From assembly GCF_030159995.1 (NCBI RefSeq), contig NZ_BSNM01000015.1:248001-312000 (forward strand): 64,000 nucleotides of DNA, read 5' to 3'. A program made the position numbers and the translations under genes. The DNA is from Litoribrevibacter albus (GTDB lineage: Bacteria; Pseudomonadota; Gammaproteobacteria; Pseudomonadales; Litoribrevibacteraceae). Below, piece by piece: positions 33,315-44,000 of this stretch. How positions within the stretch are numbered: the first letter of the stretch is position 1; each line of letters begins with the position of its first letter. The notes under the pieces are model-generated. The model did no database searches, was not told the DNA's origin, and saw nothing but the letters and a program-made list of their open reading frames with translations.

Positions 33315-35582
33315 CTATTGTAGAAGGGACAGAACCTGTTCTGGTTGAGAGTTAGCCTGAGAAAGAACGGATATCCCCGCTTGTTGCAGAATATTTGTTC
33401 TGGAAAGCTCTGCCGTTTCCTGAGCGTAATCTGCATCTCGAATTCGAGAATTAGATGCGCTTAAGTTCTCGTTGTTGATTTGAAGGTTTTGAATTGTGGA
33501 TTCAAAACGGTTCATATAAGCACCGAGGTCTGCTCGCTGGAAGTTAACTGTATCAATTGCGTTGTCCACAGCCGCGAGAGCTTCAAGTGCACCCTCTACT
33601 GTTGAAATGTCAACATCTTCAAGGAACTGACCATCGGTTGCGCCACCATAGAAACCGACACGCAAGCCTGTATTTGTTTCGATATCTCCAGTGGTTGTTC
33701 GTAACTCAAACTCTTTGGCTGCAGATAGTTCAATCGCTCCGGTAAATACGGCAGGTTCATCTGCGACTGCATGACCGTTAATACCAGTGGCTAACCTTAA
33801 GGTAGGGTCGCTCAGTTCGATGACGACATTTCGACCATCTTCCGCGATAAGTCGGATACCTTCATCGGGAGAACCAGTATCAACTGCAACAACGCCTGTT
33901 TGACCTGCAATTGAGTTAATAGCGTTTACCGCAGTCAGACGATTTTGCTCAGCGTTAGATTCATCCGTTGAGGATACACCGGTATTGGTATCCAAGGTTG
34001 AGATGGTTATCGATACGCCATTGATGGTGATATCCCCACCTGCAACTGAAGCAGTACCGCCTGGTAGGTTTTGATCGAACCCGACGATGATATTTTCCAG
34101 CGCTCTCGCGTCAACACCTGTTTGTTCTGATGCCTTATTGATCGCTGCAGCTTTTGCGATAGCTGATGCAGCTACCCAAGAGCTGTCAACATCGGCCGCG
34201 CTCGAAATGGTTCCACCAGAGAACGAGAATTGATCGTCAGTCGCTGACGAAGCAGGGATAGTTACCCCATTAATTACCAGGTCGCCGCTTTGCAGTGAGG
34301 TCGCAGCTAGTGATGCAGCGCCCGCATTTGTCAGGTCTGAATTATTTGGTAATGAGGTTACACCTGCAATATTGGCGTCGTAGGTACCACGGTTCAAACC
34401 AGAATTGTCTGTTAGGTCATTATCACCATCGATAACGATGTCTTCACCAGTAATACTGTTAAGAACAAAACCGCCTGTGGTAGTGACAGCAGTTGCAGTA
34501 CCTGCGCCAGCTGTAGAACCATCACCAACTGCGCCAGACCCTAGGCCAAGATGAGAGGCATCAAAGGCTGCTGTTGCTGCCGGACTTGCACCGTCCGTCA
34601 TTTGTAATGTGATATTGCGGCCGTCTTCAGAAACCAAACGAATGCCGGTGGCATCATTACCTGTATTTACAGCTTCTACGCCTGTTAAGCCAGCAACAGC
34701 ATTGATCGCCGCTACTACGCTTTCACGGTTCACTTCGTTGTTTACTGCGGAGCTTGTGGATACAGTCACTTCAACACCATTGATCTGGAATGTGCCTGCG
34801 ATGTCGGTAAAGTTACCGCCCGTACCACCAGTGACTGCTACCCCTTGAAGTTCGTTAGGAATGACTTCTGCGGTAACTCCGGTTTCTTCAGTTTTGTCAT
34901 TGATGGCTGCCACTTTAGCTATGGCACTGGCACTCTTATCGAATGCTGAAGCCGTATCGTCTGCACCAGAAGAAGTGCCGATTGTGGTTCCGTTAATGAT
35001 TAGATCGCCTGTAGACAGGGCAGTAGGGCTTCCTGTTTTACCGAGGGCACTTATACCTGCCGTATCGCCAGCACCCAGAACATCTGTGGTCATCTGGCCG
35101 ATACTGATATCAATGGTATCGCCATTGTTCGGACCAATCTGGAATGTTGTTCCCTCGAAAGTTCCGTCAAGTAATGGTTGCCCGTTAAAGGTGGTGTCTT
35201 CGGCAACACGTTGGATTTCACTGATCAGCTGTTGAACTTCCAGATTCAGTGCTTCACGGTCGGTTGAATCGTTCGTGCCGTTTGCAGACTGTAATGCAAG
35301 TTCACGAATACGCAGTAGCGATTCAATAACCGTATCCAATGCACCTTCAGCGGTTTGGGCTAATGAAATACCGTCAGATGCGTTGCGGGTTGCTTGTTGG
35401 GTCCCTTCGATTTGAGCGTCAAAACGCGTGGAAATCGCAAGACCCGCAGCATCATCTCGGGCACTGTTGATTCGCAGACCAGAAGAAAGACGTTGAAGTG
35501 CGGTCTGGTTTTCTCTCTGCGACTCATTCAAGTTACGTTGCGCATTAATCGACGCAATGTTGGTGTTAATAATCTGAGGCAT
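33315..35582 (-). CDS. fliC: Flagellin 1 (oversized)
   Basis: The 755-residue protein has the standard flagellin ends: [18 protein letters not shown] and [16 protein letters not shown] at the N-terminus. At the C-terminus are [19 protein letters not shown] and [12 protein letters not shown]. The middle carries a duplicated module, at about residues 194-327 and 430-584. Each has an INGxx(I/V) start, an S-A-I-A-K-x-A-A-I-N stretch and a second I-N-G-V block. Each ends in E-D-G-R-N, the flagellin-IN type motif. It is much longer than typical flagellins (about 280-500) and would be a surface polymer. A GAAGGAG ribosome site precedes the ATG. It is divergent from flagellin 2; its promoter is discussed separately. 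Confidence 0.95.
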   Translation of the reverse strand: MPQIINTNIASINAQRNLNESQRENQTALQRLSSGLRINSARDDAAGLAISTRFDAQIEGTQQATRNASDGISLAQTAEGALDTVIESLLRIRELALQSANGTNDSTDREALNLEVQQLISEIQRVAEDTTFNGQPLLDGTFEGTTFQIGPNNGDTIDISIGQMTTDVLGAGDTAGISALGKTGSPTALSTGDLIINGTTIGTSSGADDTASAFDKSASAIAKVAAINDKTEETGVTAEVIPNELQGVAVTGGTGGNFTDIAGTFQINGVEVTVSTSSAVNNEVNRESVVAAINAVAGLTGVEAVNTGNDATGIRLVSEDGRNITLQMTDGASPAATAAFDASHLGLGSGAVGDGSTAGAGTATAVTTTGGFVLNSITGEDIVIDGDNDLTDNSGLNRGTYDANIAGVTSLPNNSDLTNAGAASLAATSLQSGDLVINGVTIPASSATDDQFSFSGGTISSAADVDSSWVAASAIAKAAAINKASEQTGVDARALENIIVGFDQNLPGGTASVAGGDITINGVSITISTLDTNTGVSSTDESNAEQNRLTAVNAINSIAGQTGVVAVDTGSPDEGIRLIAEDGRNVVIELSDPTLRLATGINGHAVADEPAVFTGAIELSAAKEFELRTTTGDIETNTGLRVGFYGGATDGQFLEDVDISTVEGALEALAAVDNAIDTVNFQRADLGAYMNRFESTIQNLQINNENLSASNSRIRDADYAQETAELSRTNILQQAGISVLSQANSQPEQVLSLLQ

Positions 35583-35720
35583 GGATAACTCCTTCTCATT
35601 TTCTCAAGAATTTGAATGAGATGGCAGGACAGCTAGAACCGCATAGGTATTCCTTGCTTACCACTGTCACTGCAAACTCTTGCCGTTAACTTGACATTGT
35701 TTTTGGCTTGCCTGATACAA

Positions 35721-35736
35721 GGCAGAAGCTGGGCCA
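35721..35736 (-). promoter_or_regulatory. Candidate sigma-54 promoter of flagellin 1
   Basis: The minus strand reads TGGCCCAGCTTCTGCC, with GG and GC ten bases apart and a good TGGC element; three other consensus positions differ. It lies about 140 bp before the ATG. No sigma-28 match was seen on this strand. Confidence 0.5.
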
Positions 35737-35845
35737 TTTTTTTAAAAGTTCTTATTTTTCAGTTTGTTAGTTGTTGGGTGTGGGGGCTTTTTGACGTAGG
35801 TAAGAGGGTGAGGGGCAATTCGTCGCCGATAATTTGAATAAAAGT

Positions 35846-35872
35846 TAAAGACTTTCAGTCAGTTGCCGATAT
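35846..35872 (+). promoter_or_regulatory. Sigma-28 promoter P1 of flagellin 2
   Basis: TAAAGACT, 11-bp spacer, GCCGATAT. It is one base off in the -10 box and two off in the -35 box. It lies about 150 bp before the flagellin 2 start, upstream of P2. Confidence 0.75.
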
Positions 35873-35910
35873 GAGGTTTATTGGAGAGTAATTCTTAGGC
35901 AAATTTTTTC

Positions 35911-35937
35911 TAAAGCCTGAAAAAATATGGCCGATAA
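35911..35937 (+). promoter_or_regulatory. Sigma-28 promoter P2 of flagellin 2
   Basis: TAAAGCCT, 11-bp spacer, GCCGATAA (perfect -10 box). It lies 65 bp after P1 and about 86 bp before the ATG at 36023. The stretch after P2 contains GGGTTG and CAACCC arms that can pair (about 35952-35977). Confidence 0.85.
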
Positions 35938-36022
35938 AAACTCTGAGTCGGGTTGTTTGCCACTTAAATGTCAACCCGGATCAATTCGTCAAACGACGAA
36001 CAAAAAATACGGAGAATGAACC

Positions 36023-38221
36023 ATGCCACAAATTATTAATACCAACATTGCGTCTTTGAACGCTCAGCGTAACTTGAACAGCGCTCAGAATGCGAACGAT
36101 ACAGCATTACAGCGTTTGTCTTCAGGCTTACGTATTAACAGTGCTGCGGATGACGCAGCTGGTCTTTCAATTTCTACGCGTTTCGATGCGCAGATCAATG
36201 GTAGTAACCAGGCAATTCGTAACTCTGCTGATGGTGTGTCATTGGCACAAACAGCAGAGGGTGCGTTGGATTCTATTACAGATAGCTTGCAGCGAATTCG
36301 TGAGTTGGCTGTTCAATCTGCGAACGGAACCAATAACTCTATTGACCGTGAAGCGTTGAACTTGGAAGCTCAGCAGTTAATTGATGAAATCGAAAACGTT
36401 TCTGAAACTGCGAACTTTAACGGAACATCTCTATTAGATGGCTCTTTTAATGGAATTCGATTCCAGACAGGGGCAAATGCTGATAACTCTATTGATGTAA
36501 CCATCAATGAAATATCAACGAATACCCTAGGTGTTGCGAAGACTGCGGGTCTTAGTGCATTTGGTGGTGCTACTAATGAAACTACAGACACAGCAGGTAC
36601 GGTTCTATCAACAACTCAGGTTGATACCTCAGCAAATGCTTTGTCAAATGGTGATTTAGTTATTAATGGCGTAGCAATTCAGGCATCTTCTGGTGGCGAT
36701 GACAGTGCTTCCTTCAGATTGCAAGATGCTAGTGCGATTGCAAAAGCGGCCGCGATCAACGAGAAATCTGACGAAACCGGTGTTACCGCTGTTGCTCTTG
36801 AAACGGAAGTGGCTGGTCAGGCTGCGACATATCTTGATACAGCAGGTTCGTTTGAGTTGAACGGCGTTAGTATTGACGTTGCAACTAACTCTGCTAACAG
36901 CAACGATGCTAACCGTGAGACTATTGTGGCAGCTATTAATGCTGTGTCAGGTCAAACGGGTGTGGTTGCAACTAATACCGGGAATGATTCAACGGGTATT
37001 ACGCTAACAGCGGAAGATGGCCGTAATATCACCTTGAGTGACTTCAATGGCTTCGCAGGTGCTTCTAACTTGGCACTAGGTGGGAACGCTGCAGGCTCTG
37101 ATGGTGCGGCTACTACTGTAGTTAGTACGGTTTCCGCTGGGATTTTACTTCAATCAAATGATGGCTCAGACATTGTTATTGGTGAGGGTACTGGTGATCT
37201 GGCTAACTCAGGGTTTACTGAGGGGGCTAAGTCAGGCCAGGCTGCTCAAATTTCTTCCGCTCAGTTGAGTGGTTCGGCAGGTGCTGCATTTACAACCATT
37301 GATGCAGGTGATCTGACCATTAACGGTATTTCCATTCGTGCAACTACTGAGAATGATGACACTGTTTCTTATGCAAATGGTGCGTCGACATTGCAACATG
37401 TTCAGAGTTCAGCAATTTCACGAGCTACAGCAATTAACGAAGTGTCTGATAATACGGGTGTGACGGCAATTGTTGAGGCAACAAGAAGTTCTGGTTCACA
37501 GACTGCTACAGCGTTATCGACAGCAACAGCAGCATTCACCATTAATGGGGTTAGTACATCCAATATTGACTTGTCAAATGCGGATGCGTCTACTCGTCGC
37601 CAGGATACGGTGGATGCTATTAATGCGATCTCAGGTCAGACTGGTGTAACCGCTGTTGATTCTGGTGATGGTATTGAATTGGTCGCTGAAGATGGTCGAA
37701 ACATTACTATCCAGCAAGGTGCTGCATCGGCATTCGAAGCTGCGGGTATCGAGAATCTGAACTCAACAACAGCTGCAGGTCAGAACAATGTCTTTACGGG
37801 CACGATTCGTCTGGAAGCTGCAGGTGAGTTTACTCTATCTTCAGATACGGGTGATATTGCGGCCTTTGGTTTGCAGTCCGGTACTTTCGGTGCTGAGGAA
37901 GCGGGAACCTTACTTAAAGATGTTGATTTATCAACGGTGGATGGTGCGCTTTCTGCAATCACTGCTGTGGATAATGCCCTTCAGCAGGTAAGTAGTGAGC
38001 GAGCGAACTTGGGTGCAACTCAAAACCGTTTCAACTCAACCATTAGTAACTTGACGATTTCGTCAGAGAACTTGAGTGCCTCTAACTCTCGTATCCGTGA
38101 CGCAGACTACGCCGCAGAAACTGCTGAGCTATCACGTACTCAGGTACTGATCCAGGCTGGTATCTCAGTATTGTCTCAGGCAAATGCTCGTCCTCAGCAG
38201 GTACTATCACTGTTGGGTTAA
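36023..38221 (+). CDS. fliC: Flagellin 2 (oversized)
   Basis: The 732-residue protein has standard ends ([19 protein letters not shown]-terminal L-S-Q-A-N-A-R-P-Q-Q-V-L-S-L-L-G). The middle again holds two copies of a two-part module, about residues 209-339 and 429-562, with [18 protein letters not shown] and A-E-D-G-R-N-I-T. It is clearly a paralogue of flagellin 1, but the middle has diverged. It is driven by two sigma-28 sites. FliS would be its chaperone. Thr- and Ser-rich loops in the middle are plausible O-glycosylation surfaces (inference). flaG follows 87 bp later. Confidence 0.95.
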   Translation: MPQIINTNIASLNAQRNLNSAQNANDTALQRLSSGLRINSAADDAAGLSISTRFDAQINGSNQAIRNSADGVSLAQTAEGALDSITDSLQRIRELAVQSANGTNNSIDREALNLEAQQLIDEIENVSETANFNGTSLLDGSFNGIRFQTGANADNSIDVTINEISTNTLGVAKTAGLSAFGGATNETTDTAGTVLSTTQVDTSANALSNGDLVINGVAIQASSGGDDSASFRLQDASAIAKAAAINEKSDETGVTAVALETEVAGQAATYLDTAGSFELNGVSIDVATNSANSNDANRETIVAAINAVSGQTGVVATNTGNDSTGITLTAEDGRNITLSDFNGFAGASNLALGGNAAGSDGAATTVVSTVSAGILLQSNDGSDIVIGEGTGDLANSGFTEGAKSGQAAQISSAQLSGSAGAAFTTIDAGDLTINGISIRATTENDDTVSYANGASTLQHVQSSAISRATAINEVSDNTGVTAIVEATRSSGSQTATALSTATAAFTINGVSTSNIDLSNADASTRRQDTVDAINAISGQTGVTAVDSGDGIELVAEDGRNITIQQGAASAFEAAGIENLNSTTAAGQNNVFTGTIRLEAAGEFTLSSDTGDIAAFGLQSGTFGAEEAGTLLKDVDLSTVDGALSAITAVDNALQQVSSERANLGATQNRFNSTISNLTISSENLSASNSRIRDADYAAETAELSRTQVLIQAGISVLSQANARPQQVLSLLG

Positions 38222-38308
38222 TAGCAGAGTAAGGATGGAGCTGCTCTTTCATAAACTGGAAAAGCGGCTCCTCTGGGTAAAGTGCAAAGTAATAAGAGGT
38301 GAAATACT

Positions 38309-38740
38309 ATGGCTGATTTAAGAATTACTGCAGGCTTTTCTGCTTCAGCTCCTCAGGCACAGCCCTCTGAATCTGCTACTAAAGGATCGGCGAAAGCAAC
38401 GGCTTACAAGAGTTTGACAGACAATCAGGTGGACCAAGTGGCAAAAGACGCCGATGTGAGACTTGAACAATCTAGAAAACTTGCAGAGCAGGTCGCTGAT
38501 AACTCTGAACAGCAAGAAGAACAGGTACAAGAAGCAGTTTCTAAACTGAATGATTACATCCAAAACCAACAGCGCAATTTGCGTTTCAGTGTGGACGATG
38601 ATTCGGGTGAGACTGTAGTTACCGTTTTAGACGGCCGTTCGGAAGAAGTAATTCGCCAGATACCTGATGAGACGGTTCTCAGGTTGGCACGTAAATTGGA
38701 TCAGGATGAACCATTGCAGTTGTTCAGTTTATCGGTTTGA
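38309..38740 (+). CDS. flaG: FlaG-family protein
   Basis: The 143-residue protein has a variable, Ala/Ser-rich N-terminus and the FlaG core at the C-terminus. The core reads L-R-F-S-V-D-D-D-S-G-E-T-V-V-T-V-L-D near residue 91, followed by V-I-R-Q-I-P-D-E-T-V-L-R-L. FlaG proteins influence filament length in several polar-flagellated bacteria; the mechanism is unclear. It has the usual place between flagellin and fliD. The fliD sigma-28 promoter starts one base after its stop codon. Confidence 0.93.
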   Translation: MADLRITAGFSASAPQAQPSESATKGSAKATAYKSLTDNQVDQVAKDADVRLEQSRKLAEQVADNSEQQEEQVQEAVSKLNDYIQNQQRNLRFSVDDDSGETVVTVLDGRSEEVIRQIPDETVLRLARKLDQDEPLQLFSLSV

Positions 38741-38741
38741 T

Positions 38742-38768
38742 TAAAGTTTAATCATTAACTGCCGATAA
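38742..38768 (+). promoter_or_regulatory. Sigma-28 promoter of fliD (perfect consensus)
   Basis: TAAAGTTT, 11-bp spacer, GCCGATAA. Every position of both boxes matches consensus. The leader to fliD is about 125 bases and contains a CCTGCAA/TTGCAGG hairpin (38802-38819). Confidence 0.92.
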
Positions 38769-38900
38769 ATAGGATAACTGACCTCTTAGGAGGTGGGGAA
38801 TCCTGCAATAATTTGCAGGTCGGTCGTCGAAAGGCGGCCGGCTTTTGCCGTTTCTGAACGGTGAACTTACTAACCTTTAGTGATGATTTAGGGGTGTGAT

Positions 38901-40979
38901 ATGGGTATTACTTCAGTTGGAATCGGTTCTGGTTTTCTAACCAGTGATCTGATTGATCAGTTAGTTGCTGTGGAGCGAGGGGCAACTGAGCCTCGTCTAG
39001 ATTCGAGTCAAGAGAAGCTTGAAGCTCAACTATCTGAAGTAGGTCGTATCAAATCCGCTATTGAAGATTTTCGTTTAAAATCTCGGGTTTTAACCATTGA
39101 TGGCGCGTTAACCAGTACAGTTGGTAGCTCTTCTTCTTCCGCAATTAGTGTTTCAACCGAAAAAGATGCGGTTGTTGGTTCATACTCTATGAGTGTCGAA
39201 CAACTGGCACAAAGCCAGTCCGTCGTTAGCTCTTCTTTTGCTGCTAAAGATACTGCTTTAAGTAATGGTGTTCTAACTATTGAGTTTGGTACCTTTACAT
39301 TTGGAGATACTAACGCTACGCCAGGTGATGCTCCGGATGGTGGTGATAATGAAGATATCACCGGTTTTACTGATGATCCCGACAGTGATTCCATTAATAT
39401 TATTATCACTGATGATAACAATACGTTAGAAGGGATTCGTGATGCTATTAATGATAAAGATGCTGGTATTACTGCATCCATTCTGAATGATGGTAGTGGC
39501 TATCGTTTAGTATTGAAATCAGATGCGACAGGTGAAACCTCTGCATTTCGAATGACGGTTTCTGGCGATTCTGATGGCGATAGTTCAGACACCAATGGTC
39601 TTTCTGCATTGAACTTTAATGCAACTAATCAGCACATGACTGAATCAGTCAGGGCTCAAGACGCAAATCTAACCTTTAATGGTATTTCTGTTACTCGTTC
39701 TACGAATGAAGTGGACGAATTAATTGATGGCGTGACTTTTGAGTTAAATGATACGACTACCTCTTCAACGATTACTGTTTCCCGTGATGAAGATTTAATA
39801 GTAGAGCGCCTTCAAGAATTTGCTGATGCTTATAATGAGCTTCAAAGTATTATCAAAGAAGTAACTGCTTACGACTCCGAAACGGGAACGGGAGCAGTAC
39901 TTTTAGGGGATTCAACAATTCGTTCTTTGAGCATGCAGCTGAGAGGCAATCTGACACAGATAGTCCCCGGGCTTGAAGATGCTAGTGTTCGTTCGCTGGC
40001 AGAGATTGGTTTTAGTACTGATTATAAAACAGGACAAATAGAATTTGATTCTGAAGAGTTTTTAGAGCAGCTCGAAGCTTATCCTGATGAAGTTGCGGAT
40101 ATTTTTGGTCGTAATTTAATTAGTGATAATGATGATGTGACCTTTGCTTCCATTGGGAGTAGAACTGAACCGGGTGAGTACGATGTTGTTGTGACTCAGT
40201 TGGCAACTCAGGGCGCGTTTACAGGGTCTGTTGTTGGTGCTCCGAACAATATCCTTATCGATGGTACGAATGATGAGCTGGTTTTAGAAGTCGATGGGGT
40301 TACTTCAGGTACTTTGACCTTAACCAATCAAACTTATCTCACGCTGGCTGATTTAGCAGCTGAAATTCAGACGCAAATTGATGCAGATTCTGCGCTTTCA
40401 GATGTGGGGGTAACAGTCTCTGTTGATTCGGATACGTTAATTTTTACCTCAGAAAAATTTGGATCGTCATCTTCTGTTAATTTAACCAGTGTTGAAGATG
40501 GGAGTGCTTATGGCCTAGCTGCGGGTTCAGGTACTGATGGTGTTAATGTTGAAGGAACGATCAATGGGCAAACGGCAACCGGTAGTGGGCAAAGACTTTC
40601 CTTAAGCCTCAAAGATGACCCGGCAGATGGTGTTTCTGTTGATGTAACAGCAACCTCATTTCCTGCTGGTTCAAGTCAAATAACGTCAACAGTGACTGTT
40701 GCTGATGGTGTTGCACAAAGCATGGTTGAGAGTTTCAACGACATGCTTTCCTATGAGGGGTTAATTAGCAATAAAATTTTATCCTTGAATGAACAGTTGA
40801 GTACGGTAGATCAGCAACGCACCGACTTGGATGAGCGCCTTGAATCATTCCAGGAACGGCTAACTAGGCAGTTCATTGCTGCGGATTCTCGAGTATCACA
40901 GCTTAATAATACTGAGCAATTTGTAAAAACTCAGCTGGCCGCAATTGTCAATTCCTTTACTGGAGCAAGTAAAGATTAG
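38901..40979 (+). CDS. fliD: FliD, filament cap protein
   Basis: The 692-residue protein begins MGITSVGIGSGFLTSDLIDQLVAVE, the FliD N-terminus. It has a flagellin-IN type segment (about 100-200), the D-x-A-x-x-x-Y-N-E-L segment near residue 305 and a coiled-coil C-terminus with Y-E-G-L-I-S-N and L-N-E-Q-L. Enterobacterial FliD is about 470 residues; the extra length is in the middle (about 395-590). It caps the growing filament. In most relatives fliS follows directly; here seven modification genes separate them. Confidence 0.95.
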   Translation: MGITSVGIGSGFLTSDLIDQLVAVERGATEPRLDSSQEKLEAQLSEVGRIKSAIEDFRLKSRVLTIDGALTSTVGSSSSSAISVSTEKDAVVGSYSMSVEQLAQSQSVVSSSFAAKDTALSNGVLTIEFGTFTFGDTNATPGDAPDGGDNEDITGFTDDPDSDSINIIITDDNNTLEGIRDAINDKDAGITASILNDGSGYRLVLKSDATGETSAFRMTVSGDSDGDSSDTNGLSALNFNATNQHMTESVRAQDANLTFNGISVTRSTNEVDELIDGVTFELNDTTTSSTITVSRDEDLIVERLQEFADAYNELQSIIKEVTAYDSETGTGAVLLGDSTIRSLSMQLRGNLTQIVPGLEDASVRSLAEIGFSTDYKTGQIEFDSEEFLEQLEAYPDEVADIFGRNLISDNDDVTFASIGSRTEPGEYDVVVTQLATQGAFTGSVVGAPNNILIDGTNDELVLEVDGVTSGTLTLTNQTYLTLADLAAEIQTQIDADSALSDVGVTVSVDSDTLIFTSEKFGSSSSVNLTSVEDGSAYGLAAGSGTDGVNVEGTINGQTATGSGQRLSLSLKDDPADGVSVDVTATSFPAGSSQITSTVTVADGVAQSMVESFNDMLSYEGLISNKILSLNEQLSTVDQQRTDLDERLESFQERLTRQFIAADSRVSQLNNTEQFVKTQLAAIVNSFTGASKD

Positions 40980-40992
40980 TGAGGCTTTGTTC

Positions 40993-41008
40993 TGGCATTT
41001 TTTTTGCT
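40993..41008 (+). promoter_or_regulatory. Sigma-54 promoter of the modification island
   Basis: TGGCA, eight T, then GCT places GG and GC exactly ten bases apart and matches TGGCAYN-type -24 and TTGCT -12 elements. It starts 14 bp after fliD and lies about 50 bp before the ATG at 41057. It would put the whole glycosylation run under flagellar class II control. Confidence 0.8.
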
Positions 41009-41056
41009 TTTATTCAGCTATAGTTTAAATACTGTCAAAAAAATGCTGGGAACAAT

Positions 41057-44000
41057 ATGAAACCGCTAATACGTATTTTACCGATTAAAGAAAAAAAACG
41101 TGAATTATTAACTATCGGTGATATTACGGCATTGGAATCCCTACTAGGCTCTATGTCTGTAGAGCTCACTAAGTTGTATCCAGTCTTTCTCAATGATGTC
41201 ATGTTGGAAGTGTCTCTCAAGCAACATGGTCTTCAAGTACTAATTGAGCAAGCATCTCAAATTCCTGATAGACAACTGGCTTCTTATACACGTGGGGCCT
41301 TATATACTCTTGCGGGTTCTCCAACGGATGCATTACACGCTTTAGCCAGTTCTTTAGAGTCTAAAGAGGGTGATCCTCTATCCTGTATTTATGCGGCCAG
41401 ATCATGCGTTCAGAAGGGGTTGCTGAAAGAGGCCGCTCAACTTTATGAGGCGGCAGGGGATTATCGTCTACCGGAAAGCTGGTTGGAGTTGGCTAAGGTA
41501 TATAATTCTCTCGGCTATTACCCACGGGCTCATGAGTGTTTTGAAAAAGCATTTGAGGTATTTAACGATGATGAAACGTTGCTTTCATTGATTGTTTTTC
41601 TCCGAGACAGGTTAAGGATGGAAGAGCAGTTTCGATCCAGTTATCAGCAACGTCTCTTGATCTTGCTCGACGTTTCTATGTCTGAGTTGCAAGACAGAGA
41701 AGCAGAGCTTCTTGGTATGAAAGCTGATGTGGCCTATATTCGCGGGGATGATCAAGAAGCTGAATCGTTGTACCGTGAAGCCTTAAATTTAGATCCTAAT
41801 AATCTTTCTGCTGAAGTGAATTTAAGTTACTGCCTTTTACGTCAAAGTAAGTTTGAAGAAGGGTGGGCGTTGAACTCTAATAGAACTGCTGTGGCTAGTA
41901 ATGCGGTATTGCAGTACGAGGGGTTATCTTTACTTCCGAAGTGGGAAGGTCAATGTCTTAAAAATAAAACAATGTTAGTTTTAAGCGAACAAGGCGTAGG
42001 GGATCAAATTCTTTTTGTTAGGTATTTATTACTTTTACAAAGCCGTTTTGTTTTAAAGGATATTGTCTGCATTGTTGAACCAAGAATTGCTTCGTTGTTT
42101 GAATTTTCTGACTTCGGAAAAGTGCGATTTGTAAGTGTTGATTCAACGAAATTAAATGCCCAAGGATTTGACTATTATAGTTATTTAGGGGATTTACCTC
42201 GGAATTTGGGTGCGGGTACTGACGCTACGCTGTTTAAAAGCGAGCAATATATATATGCGCATCGAACAAGGGTTCATGAGTATAGAGATAAGTACTTTAA
42301 ACTATTCGGTAATAAAAAGAAGATAGGCATAACCTGGAAAAGCTCCAGTAGGCTCTCTGGTGACCGGAAAAACCTGGAGCTGGCTAGTATGGCTCCGCTG
42401 TTTGAGCTTGAAAATGTACAGTGGATTTGTCTTCAGTATGGTGATGTCTCTGAAGATTTGTATAAATTAAATACCGCCTTTGAAACCAATATTTATGTGG
42501 ATGAAACAGTAGACTTAACCAATAATCTTGCATTATCCGCTGTACAAATTATGGCGCTTGATTTGGTTGTTACTGTTTCAAATGCTACCGCTCATTTGTG
42601 TGGTGCATTGGGTGTTGATTGTTTGCTGTTAACATCCAAGTCGCCGATGTGGTATTGGGGAGGAGATGGAGAAAAATCCGTTTTCTATCCATCTATAAGT
42701 ATTTATCGCCAGAAAGAACACAATCAATGGTTGGAAGTGGTCGAGCGAGTTAAAAAGACCATTAGTGAAAACTACACCTCTGTTACGTCAAAAAACACAA
42801 TTTCTGATGTTGAATTGCATAAGGCATTTACAGCTGGAAAATATCAACAAATTATTGAACGCTTATCTGGAGAGCCTGTTGCCTCTTTAACGTTCGCTCA
42901 AAAATTATTGTTAGCTAATAGTTTCTTAAAAGAAGGCTTTCCAACAGAAGTTACGAGGGTTCTGGACTATTGCTCTATAGAAGAAAAACACTCAGAAGAA
43001 ACTCTTCTGCTTTATGCAAAAGTCGGGATTTATAAGAAACAATTTGCACAAGCAGAAACAATACTAAACTCCATAGTGCAAAATGAAAGAACTGTAAACT
43101 GGTATTTAGTCTACATAGATCTGTTCTTATCTCAGGAAATTCATAACCCTTCAGTAGAACATGCCTGGAAAACCCTACTCAAAATTTCATCTTCTGATCA
43201 AGATTTAGATGCTTTGGTTGTTTATTTCTCTGAAGTAGTTAAGAAAATAGGCCAAGAACAGTATTTTAATGTTGTTAAGTTCAACATGCTGAAGCAAATG
43301 TTAGAAGACTTTGATAGAAGTTTTGGCAAAAGAAATCCGGTTGTAAACTGTTTTTTAAAAGCAGAGATGTACAATCTTGAAGGCCAACCAGAGAAAGCTA
43401 TAGCTTATTATGAAAAAGCCATCAAAATTAAACCGGAATTAAAGCAGAGATTTACAAATACCCTTGGATATTGCTTTCTAAGGGTTGGTGAATTTAAAAA
43501 GGGGTTTCAGCTTGTTGAAGAACGCTTAATGTTAGATAAACGGCTGACTCGTTCTGATTCACTAACCTATGAGTATGAAAAACTTAAACATAAACATCTA
43601 AATAAAAGCAAAGGCAAAGTTTTGTTAATAACCTCCGAGCAAGGTTTAGGTGATCAATTGCTTGGGCTTCAGTTTGTAAGAAAGTTGCAAACTTACTTTA
43701 AAGGTAAGGTTGTTCTAAAGGTTGATTCAAAGCTTCTTCCTGTAGTGAAAGAGACTTTTTCTGATTTATTGTATGTCGGCTCGGACTTAGATCAACTACC
43801 AGAAAATATATTGTCACAGATTGATTATCAGCTACCCATTGCTAGTATCTCAGCTTTAATTCCAGAAATCTTTGAAAACTATACGCCCGTTGATCAAATC
43901 ATTAAAGCTAATCCAGAACGTGTTCAGTTTTATCGAAATAAATATAAAGAACGCTTTGGGGATAAAAAACTGATCGGTGTTTCATGGCGAAGTGCAAGCC

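Noticed and set aside
33173-33436. 87-codon minus-strand frame across the flagellin 1 3' end
   Set aside because: It overlaps flagellin 1 in another frame and runs through the double terminator; composition is that of a shadow frame.
34861-35235. 124-codon plus-strand frame inside flagellin 1
   Set aside because: It is antisense to a certain gene, without a ribosome site or recognisable product.
35825-35832. GCCGATAA upstream of flagellin 2 as a third sigma-28 promoter
   Set aside because: The -10 box is perfect but the base run 11 bp upstream (GGGTGAGG) does not match a -35 box.
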